A stretch of DNA of 64,000 bases, from NCBI GenBank assembly GCA_025666215.1, contig CP102593.1, positions 1,377,001 to 1,441,000 on the forward strand, given 5' to 3'. The stretch's first letter is position 1; each line of letters begins with the position of its first letter. Positions 25,191 to 33,947 of this stretch are shown here, piece by piece. The notes under the pieces were generated by a model. It made no database searches and had not been told where the DNA came from. It saw only the letters and a list, made by a program, of their open reading frames with translations. This DNA comes from Xanthomonas campestris pv. phormiicola. GTDB lineage: Bacteria; Pseudomonadota; Gammaproteobacteria; Xanthomonadales; Xanthomonadaceae. The position numbers and the translations under genes are program-made.

Positions 25191-26682
25191 TGAGCGGGCC
25201 CTCGACTCGTTCGGCAGCAGGCGATCTCAAGGCCCACCTTTCGAGAAGTTCGCGTTCTTGGGTGCTCGCCGCATCATAGCGCTGCAGCAGCAGATCGAAG
25301 AGGCCCATCTGGCGCCGGCAAAAGTCGCTCGTGGGGCGATGGCCGACGACATCGCCTTGTCGCGCGAAGTGGTCTACGGGGTCCGCGCCGCAGAGGGGGA
25401 CATAGGCGCAATCGCTACATGTCGGCAGCGCCTCGGCTACGGCAGCCTGCATTAGGTGTTTCATCGCTGGCGACGCCAGCCATTGTTCGACCGATTGATC
25501 GACGCGTCCAAGCGCGAAGCGCGCGTCACCCATCGCCGCCAGCATGCGTGCTTCGTCCGACGGATAGACCTGCCCATCGTAATCGTAGACGACCGCGCCG
25601 AATCCGGCGCCGGTGGGTGAGCGCAAATCCACATAGCCATGGGCAAACGGTCCCAGCAACTGCGACAGCAGCAAGCTCGCGTAAGTCTCTTCCATTTGGA
25701 AGCCGCTTCGGTTGACTTCGATGAGGTGATTCAAGGCCCTTGTATAAAAATCCAGGAAAGCGTCTGTCGAATAGCCGTTGCGATCCTGTGTCTTGGCGGC
25801 AAAGCCGTAAGGGCTCAGCGGACGCAACGAAATCGAATGGAAACCGAGCTTCCGGTACTCGTCGATGATGGCTGCAGGGACTTCCAGGCTTCGCTTGGTC
25901 AAGGTCGTGAGCGCCGATACCGCGTCGTCGCCAAGCGCCGTGCGGCCGCGCTCGATACCTTCAAGGGTTCTGCGATAGCTGTCGCGCTCAGGGCGCGGCC
26001 GGTTGGCGTTGTGCAACCATTCCGGGCCGTCCAGAGAGGTGGAAAGCTTGAACCGATGCTCCTTGAAGAAGCTGAGTTGGCTGTCGGTCAGGTCGTGGAG
26101 CGTAGACGCCACAACAAAGCGCAGAGAACGTTTTTCCGCGACATTGCGTGCAAGGATCCGCTCCGTGATCGCTCTGACCTGGTCGAAGTGAAGCAGGGGC
26201 TCGCCGCCTTGGAACTCGATGGTGAGTTCAGGAGTTGGCCACTCAAAGAGACGGTCCACAGCCAAGGCTGAGGCATCGGTGTTCATGTCGAAGTCGGTCG
26301 CGGAAGAGTGCTGTCGAGAGACCTGGCAGTAACTGCAGGTATGGTGGCAGCGAAGCGATACCACGAAGATGTGGAGTGCGGGACCGTCCAGCAGATAAGA
26401 CTTGCGCGTGCGGTACTGGCTCATCAGCGGCGCGAGCGAACTCCTGCTCTGGTCGAGGACCAGCAAGTGGCGCGCTTGCAGGTCGGCAAGTAACGGGTCG
26501 TCGGCGGCAAGGTCGTGTCCAACGAAGCGCTCGAAAGCCGAGCGCTGCATCATCAGCCAGTCGCCCGCCAAGGATGAGACGAAAACCCGGTCCTGATCCC
26601 AGGGCAGTCGTCGGAAGCGAAGAGGCAGGAGATGGTAGGTTTCTGCCTTGCCCATGAATGCTTGGGGAGATCGGAATTTCAT
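25177..26682 (-). CDS. hxsB: Radical SAM/SPASM maturase HxsB
   Basis: A 501-residue enzyme. Residues 1-105 form an N-terminal recognition region. The radical SAM motif is CHHTCSYC (Cys112, Cys116, Cys119), and LTIEFQGGEPLLHFDQ carries the SAM-binding glycines. The C-terminal third holds a SPASM-like cysteine set: CSDCAYVPLCGADP and a later Cys in PTSDFC. SPASM domains bind auxiliary clusters and act on peptides. It overlaps hxsD by 4 nt (ATGA) and hxsC by 14 nt. Its closest known relatives are sulfatase- and mycofactocin-type maturases that modify peptide side chains. Confidence 0.92.
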   Translation of the reverse strand: MKFRSPQAFMGKAETYHLLPLRFRRLPWDQDRVFVSSLAGDWLMMQRSAFERFVGHDLAADDPLLADLQARHLLVLDQSRSSLAPLMSQYRTRKSYLLDGPALHIFVVSLRCHHTCSYCQVSRQHSSATDFDMNTDASALAVDRLFEWPTPELTIEFQGGEPLLHFDQVRAITERILARNVAEKRSLRFVVASTLHDLTDSQLSFFKEHRFKLSTSLDGPEWLHNANRPRPERDSYRRTLEGIERGRTALGDDAVSALTTLTKRSLEVPAAIIDEYRKLGFHSISLRPLSPYGFAAKTQDRNGYSTDAFLDFYTRALNHLIEVNRSGFQMEETYASLLLSQLLGPFAHGYVDLRSPTGAGFGAVVYDYDGQVYPSDEARMLAAMGDARFALGRVDQSVEQWLASPAMKHLMQAAVAEALPTCSDCAYVPLCGADPVDHFARQGDVVGHRPTSDFCRRQMGLFDLLLQRYDAASTQERELLERWALRSPAAERVEGPLNVAA

Positions 26683-26984
26683 GTGGTCGATGCCGCTCTG
26701 CGAGGCAATGCTTCTCGGAGCGCGGCCTGGATGAGTTCCCGATGGATGTCGGCGGTCTCGATACGCACCGATTCGCGAAGTCGCTCGTCGAGCGCATCGT
26801 TGAGGAAGCGTGATTTCAGGTCGGCGGGTATCTGCACGCCGTCATGCGGTGTCAGTACGACGCCGATTTCGATGTCGCTGCTCAGCAACTCGATGTTGAA
26901 AAAATGCGTGTAGCGGTGCGCTGCCCGCACAACGACTTCGTCGCTGAACAAGCGCCGTTCAAGCATAAACTTGAAGCCCTGCAT
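26679..26984 (-). CDS. hxsD: HxsD, small protein of the His-Xaa-Ser system
   Basis: A 101-residue acidic protein starting MQGFKFMLERRLFSDEVVVR at the ATG 26982-26984; a TTG start at 27032 would add 16 residues but has no ribosome site. It keeps the family pattern of beta strands around HRYTHFFNIELLSSDIEIGVVLTPHDG. HxsD occurs only beside hxsBC; it may present the substrate to the maturases, as RiPP recognition proteins do. That role is inference. It is the first gene of the operon, so the promoter should lie in 26985-27060. Confidence 0.88.
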   Translation of the reverse strand: MQGFKFMLERRLFSDEVVVRAAHRYTHFFNIELLSSDIEIGVVLTPHDGVQIPADLKSRFLNDALDERLRESVRIETADIHRELIQAALREALPRRAASTT

Positions 26985-27058
26985 CTCTGCGTCCCCTCGC
27001 AGCCCCCCTGCGATAGTGAGACTTTGCGCCAAAGTTAGATGGCTTGCATCCTTAAATC

Positions 27059-27112
27059 AGAAAAAATTCTACTTTTGTAGACGAATCTCTGTTCCTGCTG
27101 CGGCAGGAACAG
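27059..27112 (-). terminator. Terminator after the serine hydrolase gene
   Basis: On the minus strand a perfect 10-bp stem (27089-27112, CTGTTCCTGC/GCAGGAACAG) is followed by a small CTAC-AAAA-GTAG hairpin and AATTTTTTC. It separates the serine hydrolase remnant from hxsD. Confidence 0.7.
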
Positions 27113-27135
27113 GCATATGCGCGGGTTGTCGTCGC

Positions 27136-28227
27136 TCAGGACTGCGTGGTGATCGCGAACTCGTCGAGCTGGCGCTGCGCCATGCTGCTGTTGTTGAGGA
27201 TCACCACCGTTTCGCGCGTGTCCAGGCGGTGCGCGAGCAGTGAGCGGTAGCCGGCGGTATTGCCGGTTTCCCAGGCGTAGGTGCGGCGCTTGCCCTGCAG
27301 CGTCAGCGTCTTCACGCGGCCGCCGAGCGCGTATTCCTCCGGCATTTCCACGGTGGTGAGCTGGCGCAGCGACGCTGGCGACAGAAAGCCCTTGTCGTAG
27401 GCGCGGTGCGCGGCCTGCATCAGGCCGCGGGCATTGCTGAAATACCCGCCTGCCGCGGCGATGAAGCCCGGCCTGTCATAGGTGCGGCGCTCGGGCGGCG
27501 ACAGCGTCCGCTAGGACGGAACCGTGGCCGGCGCGGCCGCGATCGCCGCGCCGGTGCCGGTATGGCGCAGCTCCAGCGGGTCCAGGACCAGGGTATGGAT
27601 CGCGTCCACGAAGGGCATGTCGGCGACCGCTTCGACGATCGCGTAGACGACGATCCAGTTGGCGAAGATGTAGTCGAACTTCGCGCCCGGCTCGAATGCG
27701 AGGTCGGCGCTGGCGAACTGGCGCACTGCCTCGGACGCCGGCAGCTCGCGCGTCAGCAGCGATGGATCGGCCTTGGACGCCGGACCGAATCGCTCGGTCA
27801 GGCCGCTGCTGTTGGACAGCAGGCGCCGCAAGTTGATGCGGGCGCCGGTATCGGCGCGATAGTCCGGCAGCCATGCGCTGATCGGCCGGTCGAGGTCGAG
27901 CTTGCGCTGTTCGACCAGGCGCACGATCGCCAGGGTGGTGAACCATTTGGAGATCGAAGCGATTCCGTAGACGTTGTCGATCTTCGCCGGGCGCTGCGCT
28001 TCCAGGTCCACGATGCCGAACGGCCGCGCGTAGGCGACCTCGCCGTCGCGAGCGAGCGCGACGACGCCCTGGAAGCCGTTCGCCTTCGCCCACGCGTCGA
28101 TGATGGCTGGCGCTTCCTTCGCCGCCGCCGATGCGGGGCCAGGCAACGCGGCCAGCAGCAGCCCCGCCCCGGAAGCGGCCAGTGGCGATCGCCGCGACAT
28201 CGACGGGGCAATGGGCGATCTGATCAT
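27136..28227 (-). pseudogene. Beta-lactamase-family serine hydrolase with an in-frame stop
   Basis: The gene codes for an exported penicillin-binding-protein-like hydrolase. It has an N-terminal twin-arginine signal (MSRRSPLAASGAG), the SxxK motif in IASISKWFTTLA, a YxN-loop equivalent near LLSNSSGL, and a C-terminal GNTAGYRSLLA strand. A TAG at 27511-27513 ends the first part after 238 codons, but the same frame then continues without a break to 27136. This gives one 363-codon gene with a single nonsense codon. The C-terminal part, including the third catalytic motif, is lost if the stop is real. A sequencing error cannot be excluded. Confidence 0.8.
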
Positions 28228-28636
28228 GGCGATGTCTCCAGAATGGGGGCGGCTGCCGGAATGCGATGCGTCTGGCCTGGTCGATGCCGGCGTGTGCGGC
28301 CGCGATCGCGCCCTGGCGGCCGTGGAGGACTACGGCATCCGCGCCGACTCGGGCGCACCGACTGTATCAACTGCGGTCGATCGCATGGTTGCGAAGTCCC
28401 GCGCGGGTCGCCACGGCGCAGGGCGTTCGCTCGAACAGCATCCGGTGTCCGCGGGCTTGGCTTGCCAGGCCCGTTTCATCCGCAGTGTCCACGCCGGCCG
28501 GCGCATGGCGCGATACGCGGCTGGGCAGCGGAGGCGTTGCCAGGTCGCGTCGCGGATGTCGTTTTGGGGCGGTGGCGTCGATGCGGCGCACCCATGGAGT
28601 GCGCGCCGCGTGCGTGGCGCCGTGGCGGGCACTGCC
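28228..28636. other. Non-coding stretch
   Basis: 409 bp without a convincing gene. It carries, around 28435-28500, a segment similar to one at 34855-34935 (shared core TTCATC-GCAG-GTC-ACGC-GGCC), which suggests a dispersed non-coding repeat. Confidence 0.4.
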
Positions 28637-29263
28637 TCAGGCGGGCTTGATCATGTCGCGGGCATAGTCGAGGCCGATGCCGTAGCCGCCGCCGTGATCG
28701 ACGACGATGCTGCGCGCGGCCTCGTAGGTGGTGTGCCTGGTCCAGTCGCGTTGCAGCTCCAGCAGGAACTGCAGCCATGAGGTCAGCACGGCGCCCGCCT
28801 GTTCCATGCGTCGCAATGCCGCGTCGTGGCTGGCGGCGGTCAGGCCGCCGCAGGCATCGGCGACGACGTGCACCCTGTAGCCGTCGGCCAGCGCCGACAG
28901 CACCGGAAAGCTGACGCAGGCCTCGGTCAGCAGGCCGGCAAAGACCAGCGTCTTGCGCCCGGTCGAGACGATCGCCGCCTTCGCCGCATCGTCTTCCCAC
29001 AGGTTCATGTTGCGCCGCTCGATCGGCGCGATGTCCGGCAGCGCCGCGCGCAGCGGCGGCATCAGCGGGCCGCTATAGACCTTCGATGCCGAGGTGCTGA
29101 CGATCACGGGCACGGAGAACGCGACGGCCGTGCGCGCGAGCGCCAGCGCGTTGCTGCGCAGGGATTGCCGGTCGGCGGAACCGGCGGCGAAGGCCAGGCC
29201 TGCCTGTTCGTCGACCAGCACCAGCGCGCACTCGGCCGGGGTCAGCAAGGGGATGTCGCTCAT
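28637..29263 (-). CDS. Isochorismatase-family (YcaC-like) hydrolase
   Basis: A 208-residue cysteine hydrolase-fold protein. The N-terminal strand with Asp (CALVLVDEQAGLAF, Asp at about 18) and the segment KTLVFAGLLTEACVSFPVLSALADGY supply the Asp-Lys-Cys arrangement, with the Cys in TEACV. The family hydrolyses isochorismate, nicotinamide or small ureides, but this subgroup (YcaC-like, often beside stress genes) has no settled substrate. It runs with the SnoaL-like and Dps genes on the same strand; the gap to the SnoaL-like gene is 21 bp, so they are probably one operon. Confidence 0.85.
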   Translation of the reverse strand: MSDIPLLTPAECALVLVDEQAGLAFAAGSADRQSLRSNALALARTAVAFSVPVIVSTSASKVYSGPLMPPLRAALPDIAPIERRNMNLWEDDAAKAAIVSTGRKTLVFAGLLTEACVSFPVLSALADGYRVHVVADACGGLTAASHDAALRRMEQAGAVLTSWLQFLLELQRDWTRHTTYEAARSIVVDHGGGYGIGLDYARDMIKPA

Positions 29264-29284
29264 GATGCGCTCCGGAAATTGGGG

Positions 29285-29803
29285 TTACGGCGTGATGCCA
29301 AGTTGCTGATCGACGGTCAGCCGATCCCAGTAGATGCTGACCTCGGCGATGCGATGGTCGGCCCGGTAGCCGAGCAGCATGACGCCAGGGTGATCGAAGC
29401 GGCGGCCGTTGCCGGGCGTGGTCTTGCCGGTGGCCGGGTCCACGTAGGGACCGCTCCAGGTGCCGGTGACCCGTTCGACCGACACGCCTTGCATGCCATC
29501 GACCAGCGCGTCGGTCAGCGCCACGTGGAAGTCGGGATAGGCCTTGAAGATCATCGAGAAGAACGCCAGCGTTCCTGCCGCATCGAGCGGCTTGGGATTG
29601 CTCGGCTGACGAACGATCACGTCGGGCGTGAACAAGGCCATGACCGTGTCGATGTCATGGCTGTTCCAGGCATCGGCCCAGCGCTGGAGATCGGCATGGC
29701 CGATAGCGCCGGTCGTGGCGGGGATGGGCGAGGCATGGCCCGGCGCCGGGCTGGCGGCGAGCAGGGCGGCGCACAGCGCGGGCAGCAGCATCTTGCGGTT
29801 CAT
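29285..29803 (-). CDS. Exported SnoaL-like (NTF2-fold) protein
   Basis: A 172-residue protein with a signal peptide (MNRKMLLPALCAALLAASP, cleavage near GHASP). The rest is a SnoaL/NTF2-type cone fold: LQRWADAWNSHDIDTVMALF, then DFHVALTDALVDGM, and a closing strand with HRIAEVSIYWDRL. SnoaL-like proteins include ester cyclases and small-molecule binders; export makes a polyketide cyclase role unlikely. It lies between the isochorismatase-like and Dps genes and probably shares their transcript. Function unknown. Confidence 0.75.
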   Translation of the reverse strand: MNRKMLLPALCAALLAASPAPGHASPIPATTGAIGHADLQRWADAWNSHDIDTVMALFTPDVIVRQPSNPKPLDAAGTLAFFSMIFKAYPDFHVALTDALVDGMQGVSVERVTGTWSGPYVDPATGKTTPGNGRRFDHPGVMLLGYRADHRIAEVSIYWDRLTVDQQLGITP

Positions 29804-29842
29804 CGTCTGGTTCCTGGGCGCTGCGCGAACCCCGCGCAGGGG

Positions 29843-30361
29843 TCAGCGCGCGGCGCGGGTGCTTTCGAAGAGGAACCAGGAGCGGCGTTCCGCCTCGTCG
29901 ATCCACACTTCGATCAGGCTGGTGGTGGCGACATCGTGGTATTCGTCGCACACGGCGTGGGTCGCGCGCAGGAAGCCGGTGAGGCGGCGATTGTCCTCGG
30001 CGAGTTCGGCCAGCATGTCCTGCGGCGTGACGTAATCCGCGTCGTTGTCGAGCAGGCGCTGCAGGCGCTGGATGTGGCCGATCGAGCGCAGCGTGCTCGC
30101 GCCGACCTTGCGCGCGCGCTCGGCGATGGCATCGGTGGTGGCGAAGATCTGGTCGCCCTGTTCGTCGAGCAGCAGGTGGTAATCGCGGAAATTCGGTCCC
30201 GACAGATGCCAGTGGAAGTTCTTGGTCTTCAGGTAGAGCGCGAAGGTGTCGGCGAGCAGCACGTTCAGCGCGGCGCCGATATCGGTGGTGGCCTGGGCGC
30301 CAAGATCGCTCGGGGTATGCAGCGCGCCGCTCTGGCGCGACTTGATCGAAACGGTATCCAT
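29843..30361 (-). CDS. dps: Dps-type ferritin (DNA-protecting mini-ferritin)
   Basis: A 172-residue four-helix protein from the ATG 30359-30361, preceded by GGAGACACCCC. The Dps ferroxidase signature at the dimer interface is present: KTKNFHWHLSGPNF (His residues) and DEQGDQIFATTDAIAERA (acidic residues). The dodecamer oxidises and stores iron with peroxide and shields DNA. The N-terminus (MDTVSIKSRQSGAL) is short and mildly basic. Clustering with the isochorismatase-like and SnoaL-like genes suggests a stress operon. Some Xanthomonas carry more than one Dps paralogue, so this may be a secondary copy. Confidence 0.88.
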   Translation of the reverse strand: MDTVSIKSRQSGALHTPSDLGAQATTDIGAALNVLLADTFALYLKTKNFHWHLSGPNFRDYHLLLDEQGDQIFATTDAIAERARKVGASTLRSIGHIQRLQRLLDNDADYVTPQDMLAELAEDNRRLTGFLRATHAVCDEYHDVATTSLIEVWIDEAERRSWFLFESTRAAR

Positions 30362-30720
30362 GGGGTGTCTCCGGTTGAGGGCGTGCCCGCGCCGCTGCAC
30401 GAGTGCCGCGGTGGTCGGTTGGCAGGTGGTTGCGGTTGCGCCGGTGCCCACTCGACAGGACAGAGGTTAGGCGGCCGCCGAGGGCGCGCAAATCGGCGGA
30501 TCGTTTCGCTGCCTCATACCTTGGTTTAGGCGGCGGCACGCGCGGGCCGTGATCGCGCCGCCGCGATGGTCGCCTGTTGGCGCAGACGGCAAGGGCGTAC
30601 AAGAAGTCGCACGCTCCGAGTCCTACCATCGCCGGCATGGCAGGTGCGGTTGCCCAGGTGCGCCTGGCCTCGGCTGCCTGCACTGCTGTGCGTGCGTTTT
30701 CCATCCCGGGAGGCAAATCC

Positions 30721-32685
30721 TTGTTCACGATGTCGCGCAGGCAGCGGCTCGCGCTCTCGCCATTGCGCTGGGGCGCGGGGGCGTGGACGCGCTCGGGCGC
30801 AGGCGGGAGCCGGCCGGGGGTGTGCCTGGTCGCGGCATTGCTGATGGGCGCCATCTTCCTGGTCGATACCTTCACCGCGCTGGAAGGCGCCATCGCGGTG
30901 CTGTATGTCGTCGCCTTGCTGCTGGTGGCGCGTACCGCGCGGCGCAGCGACATCGTCGTCACCGCGGTCAGCGGCGTCGCCCTCACCATCGCCACCTATG
31001 TGGATACGCACGGCGTCGAGCATCTCGGCTCGCAGACCCTGCGGGCCGTCGTCAGCCTGGCGGCGATCGCGATCACCGCCTTGTTGCTGCTGCAGAACCA
31101 GACGGCGATGAAGGCGCTGCGCGCGCAGGCGACCTTGCTGGATCTGTCGCACGACATGATCTTCGTGCGCGATCGCTTCGGCGTGATCACCTTCTGGAAC
31201 CGCACTGCCGAGGACGTGTATGGCTGGTCGTCGCGACAGGCGCTCGGGCGGGTGGCGGACGAACTGCTCGGGACCCGCTATCCGATCCAGCGGCAGGCGA
31301 TCGAAACCGCGCTGCTGGAAACGGGGGCCTGGGATGGCGTGCTGGAGCAGCGCACCAGGGCCGGCGCCACGCTCGTGGTGGAAGGCCGCTGGGTGCTGCA
31401 GCGCGATCCGCAGGGAGAGCCATTGGGGGTGCTGGAGACGCATACCGATGTCACCGAGCGCAAGGCGGCCTATGCGGCGCTGGTGCAGAGCGAACGGCGC
31501 TACCGCCGGATGTTCGATGCCAGCCGGATCGGCATCGCGCAACAGGACTGGACGGCGCTCAGGGCCGAACTCGCCGCGCTTGGCCTGAACGACGCCGCGG
31601 CATTGAACGCGTATCTGGCCGATCGTCCGCACTTCGTCGAGCGCGCCCGCCGCTTGACCAGGATCGAGGATCTGAACCCGGCGTTCCTGTGCATGCTGGG
31701 CGGCGGCAGCGCGCCGCGGTCGCCGACCTCGGTCGACGACGTGCTGGGCGAAGGCGAGCGCAGCTTCGCCGCGGCCTTGGCCGCATTCGTCAGCGGCGAT
31801 GCGTTCCATGAGGGCGAAACCGAAATCGTCCACGTCGACGGGCATCGCATTCCGGTGCTTTTCACCATCACGTTTCCCGGCCCGGACGACGACGACGGCT
31901 GCGTGCTGGTGTTCGTGGTGGACAATTCGGAGCGCAAGCAGGCGCAGCGCGCCGTGCTGGCGGCGCAGGTGGAACTGGCACATGCCGCCAGAGTGGCGAC
32001 GCTCGGCGAACTCACCGCCTCGCTCGCGCACGAAGTCAATCAACCGCTGATGGCGGTGGTGACCAACGGCGAGGCCGCGATGCGCTGGCTGCATCGCGAC
32101 GTGCCCGATCTGCACGAGGTGGACGCCGCCATCGCACGCATCATTTCCGAAGGCCGCCGCGCCAGCGAGATCGTCCGCAGCGTCCGGGATTTCCTGAGCA
32201 AGGCCCCGATGAAACGCGACGCGCTGAGTGCGGCCCGCCTGGTCGAAGACGCCGTGCGCCTGGTGGAGCACGAGTTCGCGCGCGGCCGGGTGGAAGTGCA
32301 GGTGGAACTGCAGCCGGACCTGCCGGCCGTGGTCGGCGACCGGATCCAGTTGCAGCAGGTGCTGGTCAATCTGATGGTCAATGCCAGCCAGGCCATGGCC
32401 GAACAGCCGGCGCTGCGGCTGCTGCGCGTTCGCGCGACGCGGCTTGCGCACGACGAGGTTGCGATCACGGTGGCCGATACCGGCCCGGGCATCGCCGCGG
32501 AACATCTGGACCGCCTGTTCGATCCCTTCTTCACCACCAAGCAGCAGGGGATGGGCATGGGACTGGCGATCTGCAGGACCACCGCCGAAGCGCACGGCGG
32601 CCGGCTGTCGGTGGAAAGCCAGCCCGGCAGCGGCGCGAGCTTCCGCCTGGTGTTGTCCGCAACACGCGATGGTGCGGGCGCATGA
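30721..32685 (+). CDS. PAS-domain sensor histidine kinase, membrane
   Basis: About 654 residues from a TTG at 30721, chosen because GGGAGG lies 7 nt upstream; an ATG at 30730 is the alternative. A membrane region with about four hydrophobic segments (GVCLVAALLMGAIFLVDTF, then AIAVLYVVALLLVA and others) is followed by a PAS domain with a PAC end (LLDLSHDMIFVRDRFG). A second PAS-like segment follows, then a HisKA domain with phospho-acceptor His in ASLAHEVNQPLMAV. The ATPase has NLMVNASQAMAEQPAL and ADTGPGIAAEH. It overlaps the FixJ-type regulator gene by 4 nt, so the two form a FixL/FixJ-like pair. No haem-PAS signature could be seen. Confidence 0.88.
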   Translation: MFTMSRRQRLALSPLRWGAGAWTRSGAGGSRPGVCLVAALLMGAIFLVDTFTALEGAIAVLYVVALLLVARTARRSDIVVTAVSGVALTIATYVDTHGVEHLGSQTLRAVVSLAAIAITALLLLQNQTAMKALRAQATLLDLSHDMIFVRDRFGVITFWNRTAEDVYGWSSRQALGRVADELLGTRYPIQRQAIETALLETGAWDGVLEQRTRAGATLVVEGRWVLQRDPQGEPLGVLETHTDVTERKAAYAALVQSERRYRRMFDASRIGIAQQDWTALRAELAALGLNDAAALNAYLADRPHFVERARRLTRIEDLNPAFLCMLGGGSAPRSPTSVDDVLGEGERSFAAALAAFVSGDAFHEGETEIVHVDGHRIPVLFTITFPGPDDDDGCVLVFVVDNSERKQAQRAVLAAQVELAHAARVATLGELTASLAHEVNQPLMAVVTNGEAAMRWLHRDVPDLHEVDAAIARIISEGRRASEIVRSVRDFLSKAPMKRDALSAARLVEDAVRLVEHEFARGRVEVQVELQPDLPAVVGDRIQLQQVLVNLMVNASQAMAEQPALRLLRVRATRLAHDEVAITVADTGPGIAAEHLDRLFDPFFTTKQQGMGMGLAICRTTAEAHGGRLSVESQPGSGASFRLVLSATRDGAGA

Positions 32686-33329
32686 CGGCGCAGCCGCCGT
32701 CACGCGCGGCCGCGGCCAGCGTACCGGTGGTCGTCGTCGTGGACGACGATGCCGCCGTGTGCGATTCCCTGGACAGCCTGCTGCGCTCGATCGGTCTGCG
32801 CACGCTGATCTTCGCCTCGCCCGCGGAACTGCTGCAGGCCGCGTTGGCGGACGTGTGCGGATGCATCGTGCTCGACGTGCGACTGCCGGGCATCAGCGGC
32901 CTGGACTTCCAGGATCAACTCGCGCGCAGCGGCATCCACCTGCCCATCGTGTTCATGACCGGCCACGGCGATATCCCGATGACGGTGCGGGCGATGAAGG
33001 CCGGTGCGGTCGATTTCCTGTCCAAGCCGTTCCGCGACCAGGACATGCTGGATGCGGTCAGCGCCGCGATCGAGCGCGACAGGCGGCGCCGCGCGGCGGC
33101 CGGCGCCGTGCAGGACCTGCACTCCCGATACCAGACCCTGACGCCGCGCGAGCGCGAGGTCCTGGCCTTGGTGGTGTCCGGCCTGATGAACAAGCAGGTT
33201 GCCGGCGAAATGGGCCTGAGCGAGATCACGGTCAAGATCCACCGCGGCAATGTGATGCGCAAGATGGGGGTGCGCTCGCTCGCCGATCTGGTGCGCAGTG
33301 CCCAGACGCTGGGGATTTCCCGGCCCTGA
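32682..33329 (+). CDS. FixJ-type response regulator
   Basis: A 215-residue regulator. The receiver domain (residues 15-130) has VVVVDDDAAVCDSL, phospho-acceptor Asp65 in CIVLDVRLPG, and the conserved Lys in LSKPF. The C-terminal LuxR-type helix-turn-helix reads TLTPREREVLALVVSGLMNK, then EITVKIHRGNVMRKM. The start overlaps the kinase stop by 4 nt (ATGA), so kinase and regulator are translationally coupled and almost certainly partners. Targets are unknown; the dps and hydrolase genes next door are candidates only by position. Confidence 0.92.
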   Translation: MTAQPPSRAAAASVPVVVVVDDDAAVCDSLDSLLRSIGLRTLIFASPAELLQAALADVCGCIVLDVRLPGISGLDFQDQLARSGIHLPIVFMTGHGDIPMTVRAMKAGAVDFLSKPFRDQDMLDAVSAAIERDRRRRAAAGAVQDLHSRYQTLTPREREVLALVVSGLMNKQVAGEMGLSEITVKIHRGNVMRKMGVRSLADLVRSAQTLGISRP

Positions 33330-33446
33330 GCGCGGCACGCAAACCTGTGTATGATTTTCGCGGGCGCCGCGGAATGGGACAAAGGCAGCATCTGCCGCGC
33401 ATCGGACGCACTTCCATGCGACACGCGGCAGCTGGGACTCCCGCAG

Positions 33447-33827
33447 ATGAGCCAGGCTGCCGCAATCGCGATCGTGGACGACGACGAAGGGGTCAGGACC
33501 TCCCTGTGCAGTCTGTTGCGCTCGCTCGGCTACGAGATTCGCAGCTATGGCTCGGCGATCGACTTCCTGGCCGACCAGGGGCGTACCGATCCCGCCTGCC
33601 TGATCGCCGACATGCAGATGCCGCGCATGAGCGGAGAGCAATTGCAGGCCGAGTTGCTGACGCGTGGCCGTACGTTTCCGATGATCTTCATGACCGCGTT
33701 CCCTGCCGAGGCCACGCGCAACCGGGTCATGGCCCGTGGCGCCCGCGCGTTCCTCGACAAGCCGGTCGATGGCGAAGTCATCGCCTGCTGCCTCGCCAGC
33801 GCACTCGCCGGCAACCGCACGGCCTAG
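33447..33827 (+). CDS. Single-domain response regulator
   Basis: A 126-residue receiver domain with no output domain. AAIAIVDDDEGVRTSL supplies the acidic pocket, Asp55 in CLIADMQMPR is the phospho-acceptor, and LDKPV the conserved Lys. The ATG at 33447 is the start of the conserved domain; the upstream frame is not conserved-looking. It resembles the receivers of FixJ proteins, so it may compete for or store phosphate from the kinase encoded upstream. It is 117 bp beyond the FixJ-type gene and on the same strand. Confidence 0.85.
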   Translation: MSQAAAIAIVDDDEGVRTSLCSLLRSLGYEIRSYGSAIDFLADQGRTDPACLIADMQMPRMSGEQLQAELLTRGRTFPMIFMTAFPAEATRNRVMARGARAFLDKPVDGEVIACCLASALAGNRTA

Positions 33828-33947
33828 CGCTGTGCCGGCGACCCACACCTTCGTATGAGGCGGCAAGCCGAGCGTAGGATTTTCGCCGGCCGCCCAAGTC
33901 TCTAGTCTGCGTTTGCGTTTCAACCATCACTCAACAGAGGCAAAGCC

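Noticed and set aside
28826..30529. Long plus-strand open frame across the isochorismatase-like, SnoaL-like and Dps genes
   Set aside because: All three minus-strand genes are recognisable families with ribosome sites; the opposing frame is a shadow.
30721..32685. Oxygen-sensing FixL identity for the PAS kinase
   Set aside because: The FixJ-type partner suggests it, but I could not see a haem-binding PAS signature; the sensor has a membrane domain and is better left as a generic PAS kinase.
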